NCBI GenBank assembly: GCA_014843695.1 | Contig: CM026397.1 | Location: 45,512,571 to 45,576,570 of the forward strand | Source: Archivesica marissinica | Lineage: Eukaryota; Mollusca; Bivalvia; Venerida; Vesicomyidae | Reading direction: 5' to 3' | DNA length: 64,000 nt | Shown: positions 12,601 through 26,500 of the stretch, one piece after another | Numbering within the stretch: position 1 is the stretch's first letter | Layout of the letters: each line of letters opens with the position of its first letter | Position numbers and translations under genes: made by a program | The notes under the pieces: model-generated | What the model saw: the letters and a program-made list of their open reading frames with translations, nothing else | Told to the model about the DNA's origin: nothing | The model's database searches: none

Positions 12601-15600
12601 NNNNNNNNNNNNNNNNNNNNNNNNNNNNNNNNNNNNNNNNNNNNNNNNNNNNNNNNNNNNNNNNNNNNNNNNNNNNNNNNNNNNNNNNNNNNNNNNNNNN
12701 NNNNNNNNNNNNNNNNNNNNNNNNNNNNNNNNNNNNNNNNNNNNNNNNNNNNNNNNNNNNNNNNNNNNNNNNNNNNNNNNNNNNNNNNNNNNNNNNNNNN
12801 NNNNNNNNNNNNNNNNNNNNNNNNNNNNNNNNNNNNNNNNNNNNNNNNNNNNNNNNNNNNNNNNNNNNNNNNNNNNNNNNNNNNNNNNNNNNNNNNNNNN
12901 NNNNNNNNNNNNNNNNNNNNNNNNNNNNNNNNNNNNNNNNNNNNNNNNNNNNNNNNNNNNNNNNNNNNNNNNNNNNNNNNNNNNNNNNNNNNNNNNNNNN
13001 NNNNNNNNNNNNNNNNNNNNNNNNNNNNNNNNNNNNNNNNNNNNNNNNNNNNNNNNNNNNNNNNNNNNNNNNNNNNNNNNNNNNNNNNNNNNNNNNNNNN
13101 NNNNNNNNNNNNNNNNNNNNNNNNNNNNNNNNNNNNNNNNNNNNNNNNNNNNNNNNNNNNNNNNNNNNNNNNNNNNNNNNNNNNNNNNNNNNNNNNNNNN
13201 NNNNNNNNNNNNNNNNNNNNNNNNNNNNNNNNNNNNNNNNNNNNNNNNNNNNNNNNNNNNNNNNNNNNNNNNNNNNNNNNNNNNNNNNNNNNNNNNNNNN
13301 NNNNNNNNNNNNNNNNNNNNNNNNNNNNNNNNNNNNNNNNNNNNNNNNNNNNNNNNNNNNNNNNNNNNNNNNNNNNNNNNNNNNNNNNNNNNNNNNNNNN
13401 NNNNNNNNNAGAGGTGTTGGATGGATCACTAGAGAGAGGTGTTGGATGGATCACTAGAGAGAGGTGTTGGATGGATCACTAGAGAGAGGTGTTGGATGGA
13501 TCACTAGAGTGTTGGATGGATCACTAGAGATAGGTGTTGGATGGATCACTAGAGATAGGTGTTGGATGGATCACTAGAGAGAGGTGTTGGATGGATCACT
13601 AGAGAGAGGTGTTGGATGGATCACTAGAGAGAGGTGTTGGATGTATCACTAGTGAGAGGTGTTGGATGGATCACTAGAGTGTTGGATGGATCACTAGAGA
13701 GAGGTGTTGGATGGATCACTAGAGAGAGGTGTTGGATGTATCACTAGTGAGAGGTGTTGGATGGATCACTAGAGAGAGGTGTTGGATGGATCACTAGAGA
13801 GAGGTGTTGGATGGATCACTAGAGAGGTGTTGGATGGATCACTAGAGAGAGGTGTTGGATGGATCACTAGAGAGAGGTGTTGGATGGATCACTAGTGAGA
13901 GGTGTTGGATGGATCACTAGAGTGATGTGTTAGATGGATCACTAGAGAGAGGTGTTAGATGGATCACTAGAGAGAGGTGTTGGATGGATCACTAGAGAGA
14001 GGTGTTGGATGTATCACTAGTGAGAGGTGTTGGATGGATCACTAGAGAGAGGTGTTGGATGGATCACTAGAGAGAGGTGTTGGATGGATCACTAGAGAGG
14101 TGTTGGATGGATCACTAGAGAGAGGTGTTGGATGGATCACTAGAGAGAGGTGTTGGATGTATCACTAGTGAGAGGTGTTGGATGGATCACTAGAGTGATG
14201 TGTTAGATGGATCACTAGGAGAGGTGTTGGATGGATCACTAGAGAGAGGTGTTGGATGGATCACTAGAGAGAGGTGTTGGATGGATCACTAGAGAGAGGT
14301 GTTGGATGTATCACTAGTGAGAGGTGTTGGATGGATCACTAGAGAGAGTGTTGGATGGATCACTAGAGAGAGGTGTTGGATGGATCACTAGAGAGGTGTT
14401 GGATGGATCACTAGAGAGAGGTGTTGGATGGATCACTAGAGAGAGGTGTTGGATGGATCACTAGAGAGAGGTGTTGGATGGATCACTAGAGAGGTGTTGG
14501 ATGGATCACTAGAGAGAGGTGTTAATGATCACTAGAGAGAGGTTTGGATGGATCACTAGAGAGAGGTGTTGGATGGATCACTAGTGAGAGGTGTTGGATG
14601 GATCACTAGAGAGAGGTGTTGGATGGATCACTAGAGAGAGGTGTTGGATGGATCACTAGAGAGAGGTGTTGGATGGATCACTAGAGAGAGAGGTGTTGGA
14701 TGGATCACTAGAGAGAGGTGTTGGATGGATCACTAGAGAGAGGTGTTGGATGGATCACTAGAGAGAGGTGTTGGATGGATCACTAGAGAGAGGTGTTGGA
14801 TGGATCACTAGAGAGAGGTGTTGGATGTATCACTAGTGAGAGGTGTTGGATGGATCACTAGAGTGTTGGATGGATCACTAGAGAGAGGTGTTGGATTGAT
14901 CACTAGAGAGGTGTTGGATGGATCACTAGAGAGAGGTGTTGGATGGATCACTAGAGAGAGGTGTTGGATGTATCACTAGAGAGAGGTGTTGGATGGATCA
15001 CTAGAGAGAGGTGTTGGATGGATCACTAGTGAGAGGTGTTGGGTGGATCACTAGAGAGAGGTGTTGGATGGATCACTAGAGAGAGGTGTTGGATGGATCA
15101 CTAGAGAGAGGTGTTGGATGGATCACTAGAGAGAGGCGTTGGATGGATCACTAGAGAGAGGTGTTGGATGGATCACTAGAGTGTTGGATGGATCACTAGA
15201 GAGAGGTGTTGGATGGATCACTAGAGTGTTGGATGTATCACTAGAGAGAGGTGTTGGATGTATCATTAGAGAGAGGTGTTGGATGTATCACTAGATAGAG
15301 GTGTTGGATGGATCACTAGAGAGAGGTGTTGGATGGATCACTAGTGAGAGGTGTTGGGTGGATCACTAGAGAGAGGTGTTGGATGGATCACTAGAGAGAG
15401 GTGTTGGATGGATCACTAGAGAGAGGTGTTGGATGGATCACTAGAGAGAGGCGTTGGATGGATCACTAGAGAGAGGTGTTGGATGGATCACTAGAGTGTT
15501 GGATGGATCACTAGAGAGAGGTGTTGGATGGATCACTAGAGTGTTGGATGTATCACTAGAGAGAGGTGTTGGATGGATCACTAGAGAGAGGTGTTGGATG

Positions 15601-18600
15601 GATCACTAGAGAGAGGTGTTGATGGATCACTAGAGAGAGGTGTTGGATGGATCACTAGAGAGAGGTGTTGGATGGATCACTAGAGAGAGGTGTTGGATGG
15701 ATCACTAGTGAGAGGTGTTGGATGGATCACTAGAGAGAGGTGTTGGATGGATCACTAGAGAGAGGTGTTGGATGGATCACTAGAGAGAGGTGTTGGATGG
15801 ATCACTAGAGAGAGGTGTTGGATGGATCACTAGAGTGTTGGATGGATCACTAGAGAGAGGTGTTGGATGGATCACTAGAGAGAGGTGTTGGATGGATCAC
15901 TAGAGAGTGTTGGATATCACTAGAGAGAGGTGTTGGGATCACGAGAGAGGTGTTGGATGGATCACTAGAGAGAGGTGTTGGATGGATCACTAGAGAGAGG
16001 TGTTGGATGGATCACTAGAGAGAGGTGTTGGATGGATCACTAGAGAGAGGTGTTGGATGGATCACTAGAGAGAGGTGTTGGATGGATCACTAGAGAGAGG
16101 TGTTGGATGGATCACTAGTGAGAGGTGTTGGATGGATCACTAGAGAGAGGTGTTGGATGGATCACTAGTGAGAGGTGTTGGATGTATCACTAGAGAGAGG
16201 TGTTGGATGGATCACTAGAGAGTGTTGGATGGATCACTAGAGAGAGGTGTTGGATGGATCACTAGAGAGAGGTGTTGGATGGATCACTAGAGAGAGGTGT
16301 TGGATAGATCACTAGAGAGAGGTGTTGGATGGATCACTAGAGAGAGGTGTTGGATGGATCACTAGAGAGAGGTGTTGGATGGATCACTAGAGAGAGGTGT
16401 TGGATGGATCACTAGAGAGAGGTGTTGGATGGATCACTAGAGAGATGTGTTGGATGGATCACTAGAGAGATGTGTTGGATGGATCACTAGAGTGTTGGAT
16501 GTATCACTAGAGAGAGGTGTTGGATGTATCATTAGAGAGAGGTGTTGGATGTATCACTAGATAGAGGTGTTGGATGGATCACTAGAGAGAGGTGTTGGAT
16601 GGATCACTAGTGAGAGGTGTTGGATGGATCACTAGAGAGAGGTGTTGGATGGATCACTAGAGAGAGGTGTTGGATGGATCACTAGAGAGAGGTGTTAGAT
16701 GGATCACTAGAGAGAGGTGTTGGATGGATCAATAGAGAGAGATGTTGGATGGATCACTAGAGAGAGGTGTTGGATGGATCACTAGAGAGAGGTGTTGGAT
16801 GGATCACTAGAGAGAGGTGTTGGATGGATCACTAGAGAGGTGTTGGATTGATCACTAGAGAGAGGTGTTGGATGGATCACTAGAGAGTGTTGGATGGATC
16901 ACTAGAGAGGTGTTGGATGGATCACTAGAGAGAGGTGTTGGATGGATCACTAGAGATAGGTGTTGGATGGATCACTAGAGAGAGGTGTTGGATGGATCAC
17001 TAGAGAGAGGTGTTGGATGGATCACTAGAGAGAGGTGTTGGATGGATCACTAGAGAGAGGTGTTGGATGGATCACTAGAGAGAGGTGTTGGATGTATCAC
17101 TAGTGAGAGGTGTTGGATGGATCACTAGAGAGAGGTGTTGGATGGATCACTAGTGAGAGGTGTTGGATGGATCACTAGTGTGTTGGATGGATCACTAGAG
17201 TGTTGGATGGATCACTAGAGAGAGGTGTTGGATGGATCACTAGAGTGTTTGATGTATCACTAGAGAGAGGTGTTGGATGTATCACTAGAGAATGTTGGAT
17301 GGATCACTAGAGAGAGGTGTTGGATGGATCACTAGAGAGAGGTGTTGGATGGATCACTAGAGAGGTGTTGGATGGATCACTAGAGAGAGGTGTTGGATGG
17401 ATCACTAGAGAGGTGTTGGATGGATCACTAGAGAGAGGTGTTGGATGGATCACTAGAGAGAGGTGTTGGATGTATCACTAGGAGAGGTGTTGGATGGATC
17501 ACTAGAGTGTTGGATGGATCACTAGAGAGAGGTGTTGGGTGGATCACTAGTGAGAGGTGTTGGATGGATCACTAGAGAGAGGTGTTGGATGGATCACTAG
17601 TGAGAGGTGTTGGATGTATCACTAGAGAGAGGTGTTGGATGGATCACTAGAGAGTGTTGGATGGATCACTAGAGAGAGGTGTTGGATGGATCACTAGAGA
17701 GAGGTGTTGGATGGATCACTAGAGAGAGGTGTTGGATGGATCACTAGAGAGAGGTGTTGGATGTATCACTAGATAAGGTGTTGGATGGATCACTAGAGAG
17801 AGGTGTTGGATGGATCACTAGTGAGAGGTGTTGGATGGATCACTAGAGAGAGGTGTTGGATGGATCACTAGAGAGAGGTGTTGGATGGATCACTAGAGAG
17901 AGGTGTTGGAAAGAGTGTTGGTGGATCACTAGAGAGAGGTGTTGGATGGATCACTAGAGAGAGGTGTTGGATGGATCACTAGAGAGAGGTGTTGGATGGA
18001 TCACTAGAGAGAGGTGTTGGATGGATCACTAGAGAGGTGTTGGATGGATCACTAGAGAGAGGTGTTGGATGGATCACTAAGAGTGTTGGATGATCACTAG
18101 AGAGAGGTGTTGGATGGATCACTAGAGAGAGGTGTTGGATGGATCACTAGAGAGAGGTGTTGGATGGATCACTAGAGAGAGGTGTTGGATGGATCACTAG
18201 AGAGAGGTGTTGGATGGATCACTAGAGAGAGGTTTGATGGATCACTAGAGAGAGGTGTTGGATGGATCACTAGAGAGTGTTGGATGGATGGATCACTAGA
18301 GAGAGGTGTTGGATGGATCACTAGAGAGAGGTGTTGGATGGATCACTAGTGTTGGATGGATCACTAGAGAGAGGTGTTGGATGGATCACTAGAGAGAGGT
18401 GTTGGATGGATCACTAGAGAGAGGTGTTGGATGGATCACTAGAGAGAGGTGTTGGATGGATCACTAGAGAGTGTTGGATGGATCACTAGAGAGAGGTGTT
18501 GGATGGATCACTAGAGAGAGGTGTTGGATGGATCACTAGAGAGAGGTGTTGGATGGATCACTAGAGAGAGGTGTTGGATGGATCACTAGAGAGATGTTGG

Positions 18601-21600
18601 ATGGATCACTAGAGAGAGGTGTTGGATGGATCACTAGAGTGTTGGATGGATCACTAGAGAGAGGTGTTGGATGGATCACTAGAGAGAGGTGTTGGATGGA
18701 TCACTAGAGAGAGGTGTTGGATGGATCACTAGAGAGAGGTGTTGGATGGATCACTAGAGAGAGGTGTTGGATGGATCACTAGAGAGAGGTGTTGGATGGA
18801 TCACTAGTGAGAGGTGTTGGATGGATCACTAGAGAGAGGTGTTGGATGGATCACTAGTGAGAGGTGTTGGATGGATCACTAGTGAGAGGTGTTGGATGGA
18901 TCACTAGAGTGTTGGATGGATCACTAGAGTGTTGGATGGATCACTAGAGAGAGGTGTTGGATGGATCACTAGAGTGTTTGATGTATCACTAGAGAGAGGT
19001 GTTGGATGTATCACTAGAGAGTGTTGGATGGATCACTAGAGAGAGGTGTTGGATGGATCACTAGTGAGAGGTGTTGGATGTATCACTAGAGAGAGGTGTT
19101 GGATGGATCACTAGAGAGAGGTGTTGGATGTATCACTAGTGAGAGGTGTTGGATGGATCACTAGAGTGTTGGATGGATCACTAGAGAGAGGTGTTGGATG
19201 GATCACTAGAGAGAGGTGTTGGATGGATCACTAGAGAGTGTTGGATGGATCACTAGAGAGAGGTGTTGGATGGATCACTAGAGAGAGGTGTTGGATGGAT
19301 CACTAGAGAGAGGTGTTGGATGGATCACTAGAGAGAGGTGTTGGATGGATCACTAGAGAGAGGTGTTGGATGGATCACTAGAGAGGTGTTGGATGGATCA
19401 CTAGGTGTGGATGATCATAGAGAGTGTTGGATGGATCACTAGAGAGAGGTGTTGGATGGATCACTAGAGAGAGGTGTTGGATGGATCACTAGAGAGAGGT
19501 GTTGGATGGATCACTAGAGAGAGGTGTTGGATGGATCACTAGAGAGAGGTGTTGGATGGATCACTAGAGAGAGGTGTTGGATGGATCACTAGAGAGAGGT
19601 GTTGGATGGATCACTAGAGAGAGGTGTTGGATGGATCACTAGAGAGAGGTGTTGGATGGATCACTAGAGAGAGGTGTTGGATGGATCACTAGAGAGAGGT
19701 GTTGGATGGATCACTAGAGAGAGGTGTTGGATGGATCACTAGAGAGAGGTGTTGGATGGATCACTAGAGAGTGTTGGATGGATCACTAGAGAGAGGTGTT
19801 GGATGGATCACTAGAGAGGAGTTGGATGGATCACTAGGATCACTAGAGAGAGATGTTGGATGGATCACTAGAGAGAGGTGTTGGATGGATCACTAGTGTT
19901 GGATGGATCACTAGAGAGAGGTGTTGGATGGATCACTAGAGAGAGGTGTTGGATGGATCACTAGAGAGAGGTGTTGGATGGATCACTAGAGAGAGGTGTT
20001 GGATGGATCACTAGAGAGTGTTGGATGGATCACTAGAGATAGGTGTTGGGTGGATCACTAGAGAGAGAGGTGTTGGATGGATCACTATAGTGTTGGATGG
20101 ATCACTAGAGAGAGGTGTTGAATGGATCACTAGAGAGGTGTTGGTTGGATCACTAGAGAGAGAGGTGTTGGATGTATCACTAGTGAGAGGTGTTGGATGG
20201 ATCACTAGAGAGAGGTGTTGGATGGATCACTAGTGAGAGGTGTTGGATGGATCACTAGAGAGAGGTGTTGGATGGATCACTAGAGAGAGGTGTTGGATGG
20301 ATCACTAGAGAGAGGTGTTGGATGGATCACTAGAGAGAGGTGTTGGATGTATCACTAGTGAGAGGTGTTGGATGGATCACTAGAGAGAGGTGTTGGATGG
20401 ATCACTAGTGAGAGGTGTTGGATGGATCACTAGTGAGAGGTGTTGGATGGATCACTAGAGTGTTGGATGGATCACTAGAGTGTTGGATGGATCACTAGAG
20501 AGAGGTGTTGGATGGATCACTAGAGTGTTTGATGTATCACTAGAGAGAGGTGTTGGATGTATCACTAGAGAGTGTTGGATGGATCACTAGAGAGAGGTGT
20601 TGGATGGATCACTAGTGAGAGGTGTTGGATGTATCACTAGAGAGAGGTGTTGGATGGATCACTAGAGGTGTTGGATGGATCACTAGAGAGAGGTGTTGGA
20701 TGTATCACTAGTGAGAGGTGTTGGATGGATCACTAGTGAGAGATGTTGGATGGATCACTAGAGAGAGGTGTTGGATGGATCACTAGAGATAGGTGTTGGA
20801 TGGATCACTAGAATGTTGGATGGATCACTAGAGAGAGGTGTTGGATGGATCACTAGAGATAGGTGTTGGATGGATCACTAGAGTGTTGGATGGATCACTA
20901 GAGAGAGGTGTTGGATGGATCACTAGAGAGAGGTGTTGGATGGATCACTAGAGTGTTGGATGGATCACTAGAGTGTTGGATGGATCACTAGAGAGAGGTG
21001 TTGGATGGATCACTAGAGAGAGGTGTTGGATGTATCACTAGAGAGAGGTGTTGGATGGATCACTAGAGTGTTGGATGGATCACTAGAGAGAGGTGTTGGA
21101 TGGATCACTAGAGAGAGGTGTTGGATGGATCGCTAGAGTGTTGGATGGATCACTAGAGAGAGGTGTTGGATCGATCACTAGTGAGAGGTGTTGGATGGAT
21201 CACTAGAGAGAGATGTTGGATGGATCACTAGAGAGAGGTGTTGGATGGATCACTAGAGAGTGTTGGATAGATCACTAGAGAGAGGTGTTGGATGGATCAC
21301 TAGAGAGGAGTTGGATGGATCACTAGGATCACTAGAGAGAGATGTTGGATGGATCACTAGAGAGAGGTGTTGGATGGATCACTAGTGTTGGATGGATCAC
21401 TAGAGAGAGGTGGTGGATGGATCACTAGAGAGAGGTGTTGGATGGATCACTAGAGAGAGGTGTTGGATGGATCACTAGAGAGAGGTGTTGGATGGATCAC
21501 TAGAGAGTGTTGGATAGATCACTAGAGAGAGGTGTTGGATGGATCACTAGAGAGAGGTGTTGGATGGATCACTAGAGAGAGGTGTTGGATGGATCACTAG

Positions 21601-22918
21601 AGAGAGGTATTGGATGGATCACTAGAGAGAGATGTTGGATGGATCACTAGAGAGAGGTGTTGGATGGATCACTAGAGTGTTGGATGGATCACTAGAGAGA
21701 GGTGTTGGATGGATCACTAGAGAGAGGTGTTGGATGGATCACTAGAGAGAGGTGTTGGATGGATCACTAGAGAGAGGTGTTGGATGGATCACTAGAGAGA
21801 GGTGTTGGATGGATCACTAGAGAGAGGTGTTGGATGGATCACTAGAGAGAGGTGTTGGATGTATCACTAGAGAGAGGTGTTGGATGGATCACTAGAGAGA
21901 GGTGTTGGATGGATCACTAGTGAGAGGTGTTGGATGGATCACTAGTGAGAGGTGTTGGATGGATCACTAGAGTGTTGGATGGATCACTAGAGAGAGGTGT
22001 TGGATGGATCACTAGAGTGTTTGATGTATCACTAGAGAGAGGTGTTGGATGTATCACTAGAGAGTGTTGGATGGATCACTAGAGAGAGGTGTTGGATGGA
22101 TCACTAGTGAGAGGTGTTGGATGTATCACTAGAGAGTGTTCGATGGATCACTAGAGAGAGGTGTTGGATGGATCACTAGAGAGAGAGGTGTTGGATGTAT
22201 CACTAGTGAGAGGTGTTGGATGGATCACTAGAGAGAGGTGTTGGATGGATCACTAGAGAGAGGTGTTGGATGGATCACTAGAGTGTTGGATGGATCACTA
22301 GAGTGTTGGATGGATCACTAGAGAGAGGTGTTGGATGGATCACTAGAGAGAGGTGTTGGATGGATCACTAGAGAGAGGTGTTGGATGGATCACTAGAGAG
22401 AGGTGTTGGATGGATCACTAGAGAGAGGTGTTGGATGGATCACTAGAGAGAGGTGTTGGATGGATCACTAGAGAGAGGTGTTGGATGGATCACTAGAGTG
22501 TTGGATGGATCACTAGAGAGAGGTGTTGGATGGATCACTAGAGAGAGGTGTTGGATGGATCACTAGAGTGTTGGATGGATCACTAGAGAGAGGTGTTGGA
22601 TGGATCACTAGTGAGAGGTGTTGGATGGATCATTAGAGAGAGGTGTTGGATGGATCACTAGAGAGAGGTGTTGGATGGATCACTAGAGAGAGGTGTTGGA
22701 TGGATCACTAGAGAGAGGTGTTGGATGGATCACTAGAGAGAGGTGTTGGATGTATCACTAGAGAGAGGTGTTGGATGGATCACTAGAGAGAGGTGTTGGA
22801 TGGATCACTAGAGAGAGGTGTTGGATGGATCACTAGAGAGAGGTGTTGGATGGATCACTAGAGAGAGGTGTTGGATGGATCACTAGAGAGAGGTGTTGGA
22901 TGGATCACTAGAGAGTGG
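650..22918. repeat. 25-bp satellite, about 22.3 kb, roughly 850 sequenced copies
   Basis: The unit is GAGAGGTGTT followed by GGATGGATCACTAGA (25 bp). Variants drop bases to give shorter units (for example CTAGAGTGTTGG) or carry point changes (GGATGTATC, GGGTGG, TAGATGG, CTAGTGAG, ATCAATAG, ATCATTAG). Variants are not random: blocks of the same variant order recur at distant places (see findings). No other gene or element was seen inside. Odd non-unit text occurs near 11575-11600 (TACAACACAAAAG). Short open frames here, such as 20018-20233, are repeat by-products. The array lies in the intron left of ERMP1 exon H, or downstream of the gene if that gene ends early. Confidence 0.97.
12410..13409. 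other. Assembly gap, exactly 1000 N
   Basis: One run of 1000 undetermined bases within the 25-bp satellite. The round length suggests a placeholder, so the true array length is unknown. About 350 bases before the gap (12061-12409) are the same, by eye, as 3971-4319. Confidence 0.99.
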
Positions 22919-23574
22919 TGTCACGATATCAGCAACCCATATCACGATATATTGCCGTATATATCTTCATGCATTTGTCATGCATTGTGATTATATTTTT
23001 TCTATTAAGAGTATTTAATAAGATGACACAGATTATTTTACACACATTTTAAGACACTATCTCATTCAACAGTATTTATTAACTAGAAAAACAACAAAAC
23101 ACTGAATAAAATAACAACTTAAATCGACTAGAAAATGTTTCAGAGAACGGTGAATATTTACATAAGCAACGGTTGAAGCGATCGAGTCATGTATAAAGCA
23201 GGATCCTGTCCTGGCGTAATCACGGACCTACACATGTATGTGCAGTATAAGTCTGTGGAGTAGTTCAAGTTGCCGACAGTCGTCTATTATTTTACCTGAT
23301 ATTCATTATAAATCTGCATGTAACCTTTTACTCGACGATAGTTATGTTGTAAAATTGTCAGGGAAAAACTCGTTTTTATAGTTAAGTCATGAAAAACCGA
23401 TGCCATCCCTCATGACCCGGCTTTTAAAGATCGACCATATAAAAGGCCTACACGAGTATAAATGAGAATATTGAGCTTTGTTCAACTTAAATTAGAAATT
23501 GTGAAATTATAAGAAATATATCTGCGGAATTTATTTGGATATCTTGAAGAACTCAACACAGTAGATACATACCG
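22919..23574. other. Unique AT-rich sequence between two satellites; possible left part of a hAT-like element
   Basis: Begins GGTGTCACGATATCAGCAAC. The 45-bp satellite that follows contains, in reverse complement, GGTGTCACGGTATACC. The two facing termini look like inverted ends of a hAT-type element (family members often start with TAGGGGTGTCACG). No transposase frame is visible, and no exon with homology to the missing C-terminal part of ERMP1 was found on the minus strand. A clean target duplication could not be identified. Confidence 0.4.
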
Positions 23575-26500
23575 CTCAATAACTTAATATTGCAATATAC
23601 CAGTATACCGTGACACCCCTACTAGTGCTTAATATTACAATATACTGGTATACCGTGACACCCCTACTAGTGCTTAATATTGCAATATACTGGTATACCG
23701 TGACACCCCTACTAGTGCTTAATATTGCAATATACCGGTATACCGTGACACCCATACTAGTGCTTAATATTGCAATATACCAGTATACCGTGACACCCAT
23801 ACTAGTGCTTAATATTACAATATACTGGTATACCGTGACACCCCTACTAGTGCTTAATATTGCAATATACTGGTATACCGTGACACCACTACTAGTGCTT
23901 AATATTGCAATATACCGGTATACCGTGACACCCATACTAGTGCTTAATATTGCAATATACCAGTATACCGTGACACCCATACTAGTGCTTAATATTGCAA
24001 TATACCGGTATACCGTGACACCCATACTAGTGCTTAATATTACAATATACTGGTATACCGTGACACCCCTACTAGTGCTTAATATTGCAATATACCGGTA
24101 TACCGTGACACCCCTACTAGTGCTTAATATTGCAATATACCAGTATACCGTGACACCCCTACTAGTGCTTAATATTGCAATATACTGGTATACCGTGACA
24201 CCCCTACTAGTGCTTAATATTGCAATATACCGGTATACCGTGACACCCATACTAGTGCTTAATATTGCAATATACCGGTATACCGTAACACCCATACTAG
24301 TGCTTAATATTACAATATACCGGTATACCGTGACACCTCTACTAGTGCTTAATATTACAATATACTGGTATACCGTGACACCCCTACTAGTGCTTAATAT
24401 TACAATATACCGGTATACCACACCCCTACTAGTGCTTAATATTGCAATATACCGGTATACCGTGACATCCCTACTAGTGCTTAATATTGCAATATACCGG
24501 TATACCGTGACACCCCTACTAGTGCTTAATATTGCAATATACCGGTATACCGTGACACCCCTACTAGTGCTTAATATTACAATATACTGGTATACCGTGA
24601 CACCCCTACTAGTGCTTAATATTACAATATATTGGTATACCGTGACACCCATACTAGTGCTTAATATTGCAATATACCAGTATACCGTGACACCCCTACT
24701 AGTGCTTAATATTGCAATATACCAGTATACCATGACACCCCTACTAGTGCTTAATATTGCAATATACCAGTATACCGTGAAACCCCTACTAGTGCTTAAT
24801 ATTGCAATATACTGGTATACCGTGACACCCATATGTGCTTAATATTGCCATATACCAGTATACCGTGACACCCCTACTAGTGCTTAATATTGCAATATAC
24901 CGGTATACCGTGACACCCCTACTAGTGCTTAATATACTAGTATACCGTGACACCCCTACTAGTGCTTAATATTGCAATATATCGGTATACCGTGACACCC
25001 CTACTAGTGCTTAATATTGCAATATACCAGTATACCGTGACACCCCTACTAGTGCTTAATATTGCAATATACCGGTATACCGTGACACCCCTACTAGTGC
25101 TTAATATACTAGTATACCGTGACACCCCTACTAGTGCTTAATATTGCAATATACCGGTATACCGTGACACCCCTACTAGTGCTTAATATTGCAATATACA
25201 AGTATACCGTGACACCCCTACTAGTGCTTAATATACCGGTATACCGTGACACCCCTACTAGTGATTAATATTGCAATATACTGGTATACCGTGACACCCC
25301 TACTAGTGCTTAATATTGCAATATACCGGTATACCGTGACACCCATACTAGTGCTTAATATTGCAATATACCGGTATACCGTGACACCCCTACTAGTGCT
25401 TAATATTGCAATATACAAGTATACCGTGACACCCATACTAGTGCTTAATATTGCAATATACTGGTATACCACACCCCTACTAGTGCTTAATATTGCAATA
25501 TACCAGTATACAATGACACCCCTACTAGTGCTTAATATTGCAATATACCAGTATACCATGACACCCCTACTAGTGCTTAATATACCGGTATACCGTGACA
25601 CACCTACTAGTGCTTAATATTGCAATATACCGGTATACCGTGACACTCATACTAGTGCTTAATATTGCAATATACCGGTATACCGTGACACCCCTACTAG
25701 TGCTTAATATTACAATATACCGGTATACCGTGACACCCGTACTAGTGCTTAATATTGCAATATACCGGTATACCGTGACACCCCTACTAGAGCTTAATAT
25801 TGCAATATACTGGTATACCGTGACACCCCTACTAGTGCTTAATATTGCAATATACCGGTATACCCTGACACCCATACTAGTGCTTAATATTGCAATATAC
25901 TGGTATACCATGACACCCATACTAGTGCTTAATATTGCAATATACCAGTATACCGTGACACCCATACTAGTGCTTAATATTGCAATATACCGGTATACCA
26001 TGACACCCCTACTAGTGCTTAATATTGCAATATACCGGTATACCGTGACATCCCTACTAGTGCTTAATATTGCAATATACCGGTATACCGTGACACCCCT
26101 ACTAGTGCTTAATATTGCAATATACCAGTATACTGTGACACCCATACTAGTGCTTAATATTGCAATATACCAGTATACCGTGACACCCCTACTAGTGCTT
26201 AATATTGCAATATACTGGTATACCGTGACACCCCTACTAGTGCTTAATATTGCAATATACTGGTATACCGTGACACCCCTACTAGTGCTTAATATTGCAA
26301 TATACCGGTATACCGTGACACCCCTACTAGTGCTTAATATTGCAATATACCAGTATACCGTGACACCCCTACTAGTGCTTAATATTGCAATATACCGGTA
26401 TACCGTGACATCCCTACTAGTGCTTAATATTGCAATATACCGGTATACCGTGACATCCCTACTAGTGCTTAATATTGCAATATACCAGTATACCGTGACA

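Noticed and set aside
12353..13482. Frames across the first N run
   Set aside because: They consist almost only of undetermined bases; the same holds for the frames across 57536-58725.
22919..23574. A C-terminal ERMP1 exon between the two large satellites
   Set aside because: All three minus-strand frames were read; short open stretches exist but show no resemblance to the expected C-terminal domain.
23576..24842. 418- and 410-codon open frames on both strands
   Set aside because: Pure by-product of a 45-bp unit (15 codons) without stops in these frames; only the repeat is encoded.
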